A stretch of DNA of 64,000 bases from assembly GCA_964462035.1 (NCBI GenBank), contig CAYXAP010000032.1:21523-85522 (forward strand), in the 5' to 3' direction. Position numbers and translations under genes: made by a program. The notes beneath the pieces are model-generated. The model was not told the origin of the DNA. It saw only the letters and a list, made by a program, of their open reading frames with translations, and made no database searches. Origin of the DNA: UBA1660 sp964462035. Lineage in GTDB: Bacteria > Myxococcota_A > Polyangia > Polyangiales > Houyiibacteriaceae. This document shows positions 54,739 through 64,000 of this stretch, in pieces; the stretch's first letter is position 1; each line of letters opens with the position of its first letter.

Positions 54739-56721
54739 TCACTCCGGGTCGCAGACTCCGTCGCAGGTGTGCTCGACCAGGCCACCCTCCATCAGGAAGC
54801 GGTCGATCTGCTCCTGGAGCGCCGGCGTGCGCCGCACCTCCTCGTGGACCTCGTTCGGCGGGAAGGTCTCGGGCCGCGGGTTCGGCTCGTAGCCGAAGTC
54901 CGCCTCGACGATGGCCGACGGGAGCGGGCCGTCCATCGCGGGGACGCCCCAGATGGTGCGCGGCGCCGGCTGCAGATGCGGAATGCCGAGCGCCCGCGCG
55001 TGCAGGTGCGCGGCGATCGTCGGAACCGAGGAGTCGGCGAGGCCGGTCTGGATCAGCACCTGTCGATCGTCGGGCGCGCCGTCCGGCGGGTCCGACAGGA
55101 GGTAGGGCGCGTAGGTGAGCGGGTCGACGCGGTCCATCGTCAGCTGCAGGAGCGCGGCGAACTTCTGCCGGTCGATCGGCGACTCGATGCTCACGTCGAT
55201 GAGGAGCCGGAACGCGCCGAAGGCGATCGAGCGGTACATCATCATCGAGAAGTTCGCGCCACCGCTACCCAGCACCGCGCGGCGGACGAAGGGGGAGATG
55301 GCCGTGTACGTGCCGCCGAGGATGTGGCCCTGGCTGATGCCGTAGAAGATCTCGCCGCCGCCCTCGAAGATGGGGCTCCCGTCGCCGCGCTGCAGCTCGG
55401 GCAGGTCGAGCAGCGTGGTCCGAGCCGCGTAGGCCAGGGCGAGCTGGTTGGCCATGCCCTGCATGATCCGTTCGATGAACGAGAGCGTGACCGCTTCGTC
55501 CGAACCCGCGACCACCAGGCCGTTGCCCACTTCCCCTTGGTCGGGCGCGAACATCCCCCACCAGTCGATGGCGGCGACCACCATGCTGCGCTCGTCGGCG
55601 AACGCAGGCTGGAACGAGCCGGTGATCTCGGTACGGCGGCCGAAGAAGCCGTGGCCGAACTGGAGGAAGCGACCGGGCTCGCTGCCTTCGTCGACGCTCT
55701 TGGGGACCAGGATGGTCGCCTCGTAGGCGTTGCGCCCTTCCGCGAGCGGCGCCCCGGAGCCATCGCGCCGGAGGCGACCGATGCCGGCGACCTCTTCGTC
55801 CAGGTCGGAGGTCATGTAGCTCGGCACCTCGATGGTGATCTCGATGCGCCGCGCGATGTGCTCGGCGAGCTCCCCCAGCGCCGCGGGGTCGTCGATCACC
55901 TCCGTGACGACCACCGCCGGCGGCTCGCTCTCCAGTCGGGCGACGACGTCATCGCGCACGGCGAGCAGGTCGCCGGTGACGTTCGCGCGACTGCGGGTGG
56001 TGAAGTCCCAGGCCAGATGCAGCTCGCGGCGCACGACCCCGACGCTCTCGAGCGGCGCGAAGACGTCGGCGTCGTAGCGAGCGACCAGGTCGGCCACCCG
56101 GTCGGGGGGCGGGGTGCCATCGCGCAGGGCCCCGAACTCCTCGGACACGCCGAACTGCCCCACCTGCGCCCGGAGATCGTGGATCGCGACGACGTAGCGG
56201 CGCTCGTACTCGAGCGGGATCGCCGGGCGGATGATGAGCGCCTGGACGGCGAGCTCCGCGGACTGGGGATCGAGCTCGGCGAAGTGCGGCACGAGCTCGC
56301 CCGTCTCGGTGTCGAGCAGCAGCGTCGGGCTCTCCAGGGTCGTGCTCCGGTCGAGGTCGTCGAGGGCCGCGACGAAGTTCGAGTCGTCCACGCCTCCCGG
56401 AACGGGCGCGAGAATCGGAGCGGCGATGCTGAAACCGTCGGGCGTGTGCAGCGCCAACATCTCGGCCGGGGCGTCGTTCAGCACGAAGCTCGCGGCGGCG
56501 GGCACGACCACGGCGCCATCTTGGAGGAACACGTCGGAGGGGAAGGGCAGCAAGCAGTCCCGGTAGGGCGCCAGCGGGTTGCAGTCCTCCGAGGGTGGTG
56601 GCGGCGGCCCCCCATCGACCGCCCCGTCCACGGACGCGTCGAGAGAGTCATCGGTGGAGTCGTCGTCGCCGCACCCCGATGCGACCAGAGCGACCAGAAC
56701 CCAAAGGAAGCCAACACGCAT
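54739..56721 (-). CDS. Lipoprotein alpha/beta-hydrolase (esterase/lipase-like)
   Basis: A 660-residue lipoprotein; the start at ATG 56721 gives a lipobox 'LVASGCGDD'. After an Asp-rich linker, an N-terminal section ('NPLAPYRDCLLPFPSDVF', 'LDTETGELVPHFAELD') recalls bacterial virulence-factor lipase N-terminal regions. The C-terminal half is a hydrolase fold: 'FLQFGHGFFG' (oxyanion region) and 'YGISQGHILGG' with the nucleophile elbow G-x-S-x-G. A candidate Asp ('TGLADSSVP') and a later His ('AAHLHARAL') follow. The fold implies ester hydrolysis at the cell surface, with substrate unknown. Two Cys near the end ('HTCDGVCDPE') may form a disulfide. Confidence 0.83.
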   Translation of the reverse strand: MRVGFLWVLVALVASGCGDDDSTDDSLDASVDGAVDGGPPPPPSEDCNPLAPYRDCLLPFPSDVFLQDGAVVVPAAASFVLNDAPAEMLALHTPDGFSIAAPILAPVPGGVDDSNFVAALDDLDRSTTLESPTLLLDTETGELVPHFAELDPQSAELAVQALIIRPAIPLEYERRYVVAIHDLRAQVGQFGVSEEFGALRDGTPPPDRVADLVARYDADVFAPLESVGVVRRELHLAWDFTTRSRANVTGDLLAVRDDVVARLESEPPAVVVTEVIDDPAALGELAEHIARRIEITIEVPSYMTSDLDEEVAGIGRLRRDGSGAPLAEGRNAYEATILVPKSVDEGSEPGRFLQFGHGFFGRRTEITGSFQPAFADERSMVVAAIDWWGMFAPDQGEVGNGLVVAGSDEAVTLSFIERIMQGMANQLALAYAARTTLLDLPELQRGDGSPIFEGGGEIFYGISQGHILGGTYTAISPFVRRAVLGSGGANFSMMMYRSIAFGAFRLLIDVSIESPIDRQKFAALLQLTMDRVDPLTYAPYLLSDPPDGAPDDRQVLIQTGLADSSVPTIAAHLHARALGIPHLQPAPRTIWGVPAMDGPLPSAIVEADFGYEPNPRPETFPPNEVHEEVRRTPALQEQIDRFLMEGGLVEHTCDGVCDPE

Positions 56722-56754
56722 GGTTCTACATACCCCGAGCGACGGCCCCATGCC

Positions 56755-58383
56755 TCAGCGTATGTCGTTCACTTGCTTCTCGAGGGCGTTCGGAGGCGGG
56801 TAGTCCTCGATCGGTCGTGGCATGCCAATCCACGGGCCATGGCCGCGGATGGTCAGCGGGCCACCGACCGCGACCGCGTCCGAATCGTTGGCGAAGACGA
56901 CCACGTAGCCGGTCACCCACCCGGTCACGTAGCGAGGGCCACGGAGCGCGCGGAGCTGCAGCCGGTTGCAGGCCGGGCGGCCGCGCTGGAGGTGATCGGC
57001 GAGCACGTCGGGCACCGGCTCCAGTGGTGGAAGGCATCCGGGGCTGCCGAAGCGCTCGGGGACGCGGTCCCAGACCGTCGGTCCGCTGACCGGCTCGTCA
57101 CCGCGGAGCCAGTCGGGAACGTCCTCGTCCGGCTCGAAGACCGCGGAAGGCTGGTCGTCGTCGAGGGCGACCCAACCGAGCTGTCCCTCGTCGTCCACGA
57201 TGGCGTAGCCGAAGTGGCTCCCGCGGTCTGATGGGACCTCGACCCGCAGACCCACGTGCGTTCGGCGCGCATCGGGAGGGAGGGCGACGCTGCCCGGCGC
57301 ACCGCGAAGATCCATGGCCGAGTAGTTCCCGAGAAAGCGCCGCTCCACCGGCTCACCACGCAGGCCGGCCGCGACGGCATCGCCGACTTCGTTCGCCAGC
57401 GCGGCCACCTCCGCGTCGGCGGCACTCCCACGAGGAACGCGAGCGACGTAGAAGATGGCAGCGGCGAGGGCGACGACGCCGATGGCGGCGAGCACCAGCG
57501 CGGGCTTCAGCGACCGAGTGCGAACCCACTCGGTCCCGAGCAGCGCGCGCACCGCCAGTGCGCCGCCGAGCATCGGGGCGAAGATCCCGAAGCCGACGAA
57601 GAAGTGCCTCGCGACCCAGATCGGATGACTCAGCGCGGCGAGCATGATCATCCAGAGCGTCGAGACGAGGGTCGGAACGGGGACCAGGAGCCAGGCGAGG
57701 ACGTTGCTCCGAAAGCGGCGCTCGGCGGCGCGTTCCCGGTCGGCTCCGATTCGCCGGAGACACTGCCCCACGCCGATGAGCCCGATGAACGAGGCGACGA
57801 AGGGCATGAGGTAGTCCGCGTGCAGACTGAAGTGCTCGCGCTCGAGGGCCATGACGAGATGCGCCATCGGCGTGTTCCGCCAGGCGACCTCCGATCGCTG
57901 GGGCAGGAAAGGCACCGAGACCACGCCGAGCCACCCGACGAGCGCGAAGACGGCGAGCCGACGGGAGCGCGGATGGCGATGCATGGCCATCTCGGCGCCC
58001 ATCGCCAGGACCGGGAGCAGGACCCAGAGGTAGACCAGCAGACGGGGGAGCCGACCGAGTCCGCTCCTCAAATGGCCCGAAGCCGCGAGCGTCTCGAGGA
58101 TGCACAGACCGATGACCAGGACCAGCCCGCCCACGATGGGCACCCCCCGCAGTCGATGCCGGTCCGGTGAGAACGCGAGGGCGACGAGGGCCGCCCCCGC
58201 GATCGCCATCGCGACGAAGGGCACCGCGAACCAGGTGGGGAGATCTTCCGGATGGCTGAGCTCCCAGGGGGCGAAGAAGAAGAAGACGAGCGGGACGCCC
58301 ATGAGCAACGCGGACACGCGGAGCTCCAGCCACTTCTTCTTCTTCGCCTTGGAAGCTTCGGGCGCGGTGGGTGCCTCGCTCAC
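56755..58383 (-). CDS. Polytopic membrane protein with exported C-terminal domain (copy B)
   Basis: A 542-residue protein. The GTG at 58383 overlaps the stop of the DUF2330 gene (GTGA). About eight hydrophobic helices fill residues 25-325, interrupted by a basic loop 'RRIGADRERAAERRFRS'. The last 210 residues are soluble with Cys residues and share 'RRFLGNYSAMDLRG' with the neighbour at 60015-61640, which reads 'RRFLGGYSELDLRN'. Both also share the basic loop and 'LAW.L.PVP', so they are paralogs. The family is not recognised. Strict alternation with DUF2330 genes suggests the two products act together in the envelope. Confidence 0.78.
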   Translation of the reverse strand: MSEAPTAPEASKAKKKKWLELRVSALLMGVPLVFFFFAPWELSHPEDLPTWFAVPFVAMAIAGAALVALAFSPDRHRLRGVPIVGGLVLVIGLCILETLAASGHLRSGLGRLPRLLVYLWVLLPVLAMGAEMAMHRHPRSRRLAVFALVGWLGVVSVPFLPQRSEVAWRNTPMAHLVMALEREHFSLHADYLMPFVASFIGLIGVGQCLRRIGADRERAAERRFRSNVLAWLLVPVPTLVSTLWMIMLAALSHPIWVARHFFVGFGIFAPMLGGALAVRALLGTEWVRTRSLKPALVLAAIGVVALAAAIFYVARVPRGSAADAEVAALANEVGDAVAAGLRGEPVERRFLGNYSAMDLRGAPGSVALPPDARRTHVGLRVEVPSDRGSHFGYAIVDDEGQLGWVALDDDQPSAVFEPDEDVPDWLRGDEPVSGPTVWDRVPERFGSPGCLPPLEPVPDVLADHLQRGRPACNRLQLRALRGPRYVTGWVTGYVVVFANDSDAVAVGGPLTIRGHGPWIGMPRPIEDYPPPNALEKQVNDIR

Positions 58384-59969
58384 CGCGGGCGACGCCTCCA
58401 CAGCACCCAACCCGCGAGGAGCAACACCCCGGAGAGCGGACCACCCGCCGCCGAGCAGCCCGCGCAGCCGTCGACGGGCCGCCGCTCGATCGCCTCGTCC
58501 TCCCCTTCGCCCTCCGCCTCGAGGGGCTCGGGCGGCTCCGGCGCGCTCGCGTCGACGCCCAGCTCCGGGATCGGAGACGTGACCACCTGCGGCAGCTGGA
58601 GCTGGCCGCGCGGCGCGAACGCCAGATCGGTCGCCGGCTCCGGGCCCCGCGACTGCCCTTCGGGCGGTCCGCCCCACCGACCGCGGATCGGATCGTCGCA
58701 CTCGATGGGGCCCTCCCACTCGTGGCGGATCGCGTAGCGACCCTGGAAGTTGTTCCAGTCCGAGTGCCGCGAGCCGTGCTCGAGCTCACCGTCCGCGCCC
58801 TCCATCTCGCGACCGCCGACGATCGGCTGGGCCTCCCGGAAGACGAGGTCCTCGGTCAACGTCTCGCGGTCGTAGCGCGTGTGCAGTCGCGTCAGGACGA
58901 GGCGACCGAAGGCGCTCATCGCGCGGTGGTAGTCGCGACCCTCCGGCGGGCCGCTGAGCGCGCTGAGGCTGGGCAGCACGTCGGCGCCCAAGACCTGGGC
59001 GTCGGCGAGGGTCAGGGCGGGGCCGGGACAGGGATCGCAGCTGGTCGCCTGCCAGGCGTACTCGGTGATCACCGCGTGCCGGTTCTGCGCGAGCGTCTCG
59101 TCGAAGAGCGCCGCGTAGAACTCGGCGAAGCGCTCGCGGACCGCGTCGGCGACGTCGATGTTCGTCGGGATGGTCACGTTCTCGTAGTTGGCGAGCTCGT
59201 AGCGCTGATTCGGCGCGACGATGTGGACGACCAGATCCTGCTTCCCCTCGGCGTTCAACAGGCCGAGCCGGACCGGCAGCTGAAAGGTGTCGGAGTCGTA
59301 GTGGAAGCGGAGCGGCGAGAGCTTCGCTTGGCCGTCGCGAAACGTGACCTTCGTCGGGTCGACCTTCGCGACGAAGAACTTCATCCCGGCCGCGACGTAG
59401 GGGCGGAGCACCGGCTCGGCGCCCTCGGGGATGGCGTACTCGTTCAGCCGCAGCCACGTGTCGAGATCGCCGGAGTCCTCGGCGCTGAGGATCACGATGT
59501 CGTACTCGCCGACCACGAACTCGGCCTCGATCTCGACGCGGAGCTCCTCGCGCGCCGCCTCGCGAGCCATGTAGGGATCGTCGTTGTCCCCCGGGCCCTC
59601 GATGGCGTAGCGGTTTCGCGCTTCCCACCGAGGCTCCTCCCAGCACGGGTCGCGCTCCCAGTACTCGACCAGCCGGGGCGCCGCGAGATGATCGATGCGC
59701 GCGAAGACCTCTTCCTGCAGCACCTTCACGTCGCCCTCCTGGAGCACTTCCGGCACGGGCACCACCATCGCGAAGCCTTCGGGCGGCCCCTGGTAGTGGT
59801 TCTGCATCGAGAGCACCGTCCGGCTGCCCTCGCGCATCATCACGACCATCGTCGCCTCGTTGACCAACGTGTCGTGGGCGCCGGCCACATAGAAGCCGCA
59901 GAACGCATGGGCGCTCGCCGGCACCAGCAGCGCCAGCACGAACGCGAACCCTCTCGCCATCCGATCCAT
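58380..59969 (-). CDS. DUF2330 protein with MYXO-CTERM tail (copy 3)
   Basis: A 529-residue exported protein. ATG 59969 sits just after GGAGGGG. The signal peptide is followed at once by the mature start 'FCGFYVAGAHDTLVNEATMV', the DUF2330 signature, then 'SMQNHYQGPPEGFAMVVPVP' and 'CDPCPGPALT'. These conserved Cys and aromatic motifs have no known function. The tail has 'CAGCSAAGG', a hydrophobic helix and 'WRRRPR', a MYXO-CTERM sorting signal. It is closely related to the copies at 61637-63250 and 63247 onward, and it is coupled to the membrane-protein gene that follows. Confidence 0.9.
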   Translation of the reverse strand: MDRMARGFAFVLALLVPASAHAFCGFYVAGAHDTLVNEATMVVMMREGSRTVLSMQNHYQGPPEGFAMVVPVPEVLQEGDVKVLQEEVFARIDHLAAPRLVEYWERDPCWEEPRWEARNRYAIEGPGDNDDPYMAREAAREELRVEIEAEFVVGEYDIVILSAEDSGDLDTWLRLNEYAIPEGAEPVLRPYVAAGMKFFVAKVDPTKVTFRDGQAKLSPLRFHYDSDTFQLPVRLGLLNAEGKQDLVVHIVAPNQRYELANYENVTIPTNIDVADAVRERFAEFYAALFDETLAQNRHAVITEYAWQATSCDPCPGPALTLADAQVLGADVLPSLSALSGPPEGRDYHRAMSAFGRLVLTRLHTRYDRETLTEDLVFREAQPIVGGREMEGADGELEHGSRHSDWNNFQGRYAIRHEWEGPIECDDPIRGRWGGPPEGQSRGPEPATDLAFAPRGQLQLPQVVTSPIPELGVDASAPEPPEPLEAEGEGEDEAIERRPVDGCAGCSAAGGPLSGVLLLAGWVLWRRRPR

Positions 59970-60014
59970 CACCCCTCCAGTCGCAGGGTACTCCGGTCGG
60001 AACGTCCGCCGAAG

Positions 60015-61636
60015 TCAGTCCTGGGACGCCGGCCAGGGCGTGGGGTTCCCGATCCAGGCCATGCCGGTGTTCGCGTGGATCTTGCCCGACACCGCGACCG
60101 TCGCGTTGCCCAGGCCCTCGAAGACCACGACGTAGCGCTGCACGCCTCCGCTCACGCTGCGATCGACCCGACCGCGACCCGCGAGGGTCTCGACCTGCTC
60201 CGCGTCGCGCTCCTCTTCGTCGCTGCAAATCGGCTCGAGCAGCGGCGGGCGCTCGAAGGCAGCGGCCACGGCTGGGTCGTCGAGGGCACTCTCCGAGAGC
60301 GTGGGCAAGCAGCCCGAGGCCCCCAGCTGATCGACCAGCGCGGCGAAGCCCGGGTCGGCCTCTTCGAGGGTCTCGGTGCCAGCCATGAGCTCCCACTCCT
60401 TGTCCGGCATGGTCGCCCGCTGCACCCACACGGTCGGCTGACTCGGCCGGAACACGGCCGTCGCGGCGACCCCTCGGAACTGGTGCGCGACGTCGAGCGC
60501 AACGAGCACGGGGTCGGCGCCTTCCGGGAGCTCGACCACGCCCTCGGCGTTGCGCAGGTCGAGCTCGGAGTAGCCGCCGAGGAAGCGGCGGTCGTAGCTC
60601 TCCCCGCGGATCGACTGACCGAGCGCCCCGGCGATGTCCCAGGCGATCTCTTCGGCCGCGGCGTCGTTCGAGGCGGACACGAAGAGCCGGGACACACCGA
60701 GCGCGGTGACGGCGATCGCCAACGCGGCGCCGACGCCGATCAGCGCACGCTTCGGGATCGGCGCGCTGGCCGTCTGCTCGCGCAGGAGGAACGAGCGAAC
60801 ACCGATCGCGCCGCCGAGCGTGGTGCCGTAGACCAGGCCGAAGGCGAGCCAGAGGTTGGTGAGCTCGTCGCCGTCGTCGTGGGTCACCATCATGTAGGCG
60901 CCGAACGAGAAGAGCGCGATCATCGGCACGGGGTAGAGCACCCACGCGAGCCACGAGCTCCTGAAGCGCAGCGTCGCCGCGCGCTCGCGATCGGCGCCGA
61001 CCCGCCGGAGGGTCTGGAAGAGGCCGAGCAGCGCGATGACCGAGAAGTAGAAGAAGACCGGGACGACGAACGACATCCGGTAGTAGCTGCGGTCGAGGGC
61101 GGCGAGCATCTGGCTCGCGCTGGTGCCCTCCGCTTCGAGCTCCGGGCCGACGGGGACGAAGAAGAAGGCCGCGAGGATCCCGAGCCAGCCGAGGAACGCA
61201 GCGACGCTGTTCGCCCGCGACTCCGGTCGGCGGTGCATGGCCATCTCGGCGCCCGCCGTGAACATCGCGAGGGCGACCCAGAAGCGCGTCGCGGCGAGGC
61301 CGACGTGGCGCAGGTCGGAGCTCGAGAAGGGCATCGCGCCGAGCAACCAGAGCGCACAGGCGCCCGCCGCGAGGCCGCAGAGCATGAGCGCGAGCCGCCG
61401 GAGGCGCTCCGGTACGAAGGCCGCGATCACGAAGGACACCCCGACCCCACCGGCCACCATCACCGGCAGCTGGGTCTCGTCGGGCAGGTCCCAGGCGAAG
61501 AGCCAGTCGCGCCAGCGCCGCCAGGGCACGGCGAGGACGGAGGCGAGCGGGAGCCCGATCGTCAGCGCGAGGATCCGGTGATGGCGGGTCGCCTTCCGCG
61601 CCGGGTCGACCTTCTTCTCGAAGGGCTTCTCGTCGC

Positions 61637-61640
<4 letters not shown>
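60015..61640 (-). CDS. Polytopic membrane protein with exported C-terminal domain (copy A)
   Basis: A 541-residue protein starting at ATG 61640, which overlaps the DUF2330 stop (ATGA). A basic N-terminus ('KKVDPARKATRHHR') precedes about eight membrane helices up to residue 330, with the loop 'RRVGADRERAATLRFRS'. The soluble C-terminal domain carries 'RRFLGGYSELDLRN' and scattered Cys. It is paralogous to 56755-58383. The 45 bp between its stop and the next DUF2330 start contain only that gene's GGAGGGG ribosome site. Function is unknown. Confidence 0.78.
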
Positions 61641-63246
<1,606 letters not shown>

Positions 63247-63250
<4 letters not shown>

Positions 63251-64000
63251 CGGCGCCGCCGGAGCATCAGGCCGAGAGCGAGCAGCAGGAGTGCCGCGGG
63301 GGCGGGGCTGCCGTTCACGGCGCAGCTCCCGCAGCCGCTCGCTTCGTCCTCGGCCTCACCGACGATCGTCGGCTGGTTGGGGATGGCTTCCTCGGCCGCC
63401 TCCGGTACCGCGGCGTCGATGGAGAGCTCGGGGATGTCCGTCCGCACCACCGCCGGCAGCTCGAGCGCACCGCGAGCGGCGAAGGCCAGATCCTGCGCGG
63501 GCCGCACGCCCGGGTTCGGCGAGCCACCGGGCGGACCGCCCCAACGACCACGGACCGGGTTCGCGCACTCGATGGGCCCCTCCCACTCGTGGCGGATCGC
63601 GTAGCGACCCTGGAAGTTGTTCTGACCCGCCGGTCGCGAGCCGTGCTCGAGCTCGCCACCTTCGGCCAGGAACTCGCGCCCACCGACGATCGGCGACGCC
63701 GCGCGGAAGACCAGGTCTTCGGTCAGCGTCTCGGAGTCGTAGCGGGCGTGCAGCCGGGTCAGGACCATGGTCATCAGCGGGCCGCCACCGAAGCGGCCCA
63801 TCTGCTGCCCGGCGTCCGCCATGCTGGGGATCACGTCGGCGCCGAGCGTCATCAGGTCGGCGCTCGAGAGCACCGGCCCCGGGCAGGGGTCGCAGTTCGT
63901 CGCCTGCCAGGCGTACTCGGTGATCACCGCCCGCGGATTCTGCGCGAGCGTCTCGTCGAAGAGGGCCGCGTAGAACTCGGCGAAGCGATCGCGCACCTCG
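63247..64000 (-). CDS. DUF2330 protein with MYXO-CTERM tail (copy 1, partial)
   Basis: The C-terminal 250 or so residues of a third DUF2330 paralog whose start lies beyond the right edge of the window. It contains 'AWQATNCDPCPGPVL', 'LTRLHARYDSETLTEDLVF' and a tail 'CGSCAVNG', helix, 'LRRRR' (MYXO-CTERM). Unlike the other two copies it is followed directly by another DUF2330 gene, with no membrane-protein gene between. The TGA overlaps the next ATG. Confidence 0.9.

Overview
The window is high-GC, densely packed DNA that looks like a chromosome segment of a predatory-type myxobacterium. Polyangiales, perhaps a Sandaracinus relative, is my inference. The reasons are several proteins ending in MYXO-CTERM sorting tails, many lipoproteins with Asp/Met- or Glu/Pro-rich linkers, Cys-rich 'DDDCDG' (MopE-like) repeats, a DUF4215-type disulfide repeat, five Hanks-type Ser/Thr kinases, and an FHA-sigma54 activator. 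I see no rRNA, tRNA, CRISPR array or insertion sequence.

Layout. 119-4341: an RCC1/MopE-like lipoprotein converging on a TPR-PEGA membrane protein. 4538-21482: the highlight, a four-gene operon coupled by overlapping or nearly overlapping stops and starts. It encodes a metzincin protease with a MYXO-CTERM tail, a 2171-residue exported protein whose C-terminal half resembles the TcA (pore/translocon) subunit of Tc toxins, a DUF4215 lipoprotein, and a 2618-residue SpvB-VCBS-TcdB-RHS protein (TcB-TcC fusion) with a nuclease-like variable C-terminus. All four carry Sec or lipoprotein signals, which is unusual for Tc toxins. 21498-25029: a regulatory block of a transmembrane kinase diverging from an FHA-sigma54 activator, which is translationally coupled to a second kinase. 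25054-30880: a second RCC1/MopE-like lipoprotein and a BNR-type lipoprotein.

30908-36874 (minus strand): a caspase-like protease with PPC-type repeats, a strong terminator, an ECF-type sigma factor, a small lipoprotein and a transmembrane kinase whose extracellular part carries the same kind of PPC repeats. 37172-38257: a WD-like lipoprotein. 38366-42010 (minus): a vitamin B12 uptake unit, made of a cobalamin riboswitch, a BtuB-like TonB receptor and a partner lipoprotein. 42094-47257: a small unknown protein, a kinase/adenylate-cyclase pair and a divergent atypical kinase. 47289-50652: a DUF962 (Mpo1-like) protein, a GxxExxY gene bracketed by 45-bp inverted repeats, an unknown protein, a lipoprotein and an SDR oxidoreductase.

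50621-53751 (minus): an M23 peptidase fused to FG-GAP-like repeats, and a PD40-type lipoprotein. 53895-56721: two small unknown proteins and a lipoprotein esterase/lipase-like protein. 56755-64000 (minus): a tandemly duplicated operon of DUF2330 MYXO-CTERM proteins and paralogous polytopic membrane proteins. It overlaps at four of its five stop-start junctions counted here, including the partial gene, and runs off the right edge of the window.

Starts were moved inward from the longest open frame wherever a signal peptide, Shine-Dalgarno sequence or overlap with the upstream stop decided the matter. Family assignments were made by eye, without database searches.
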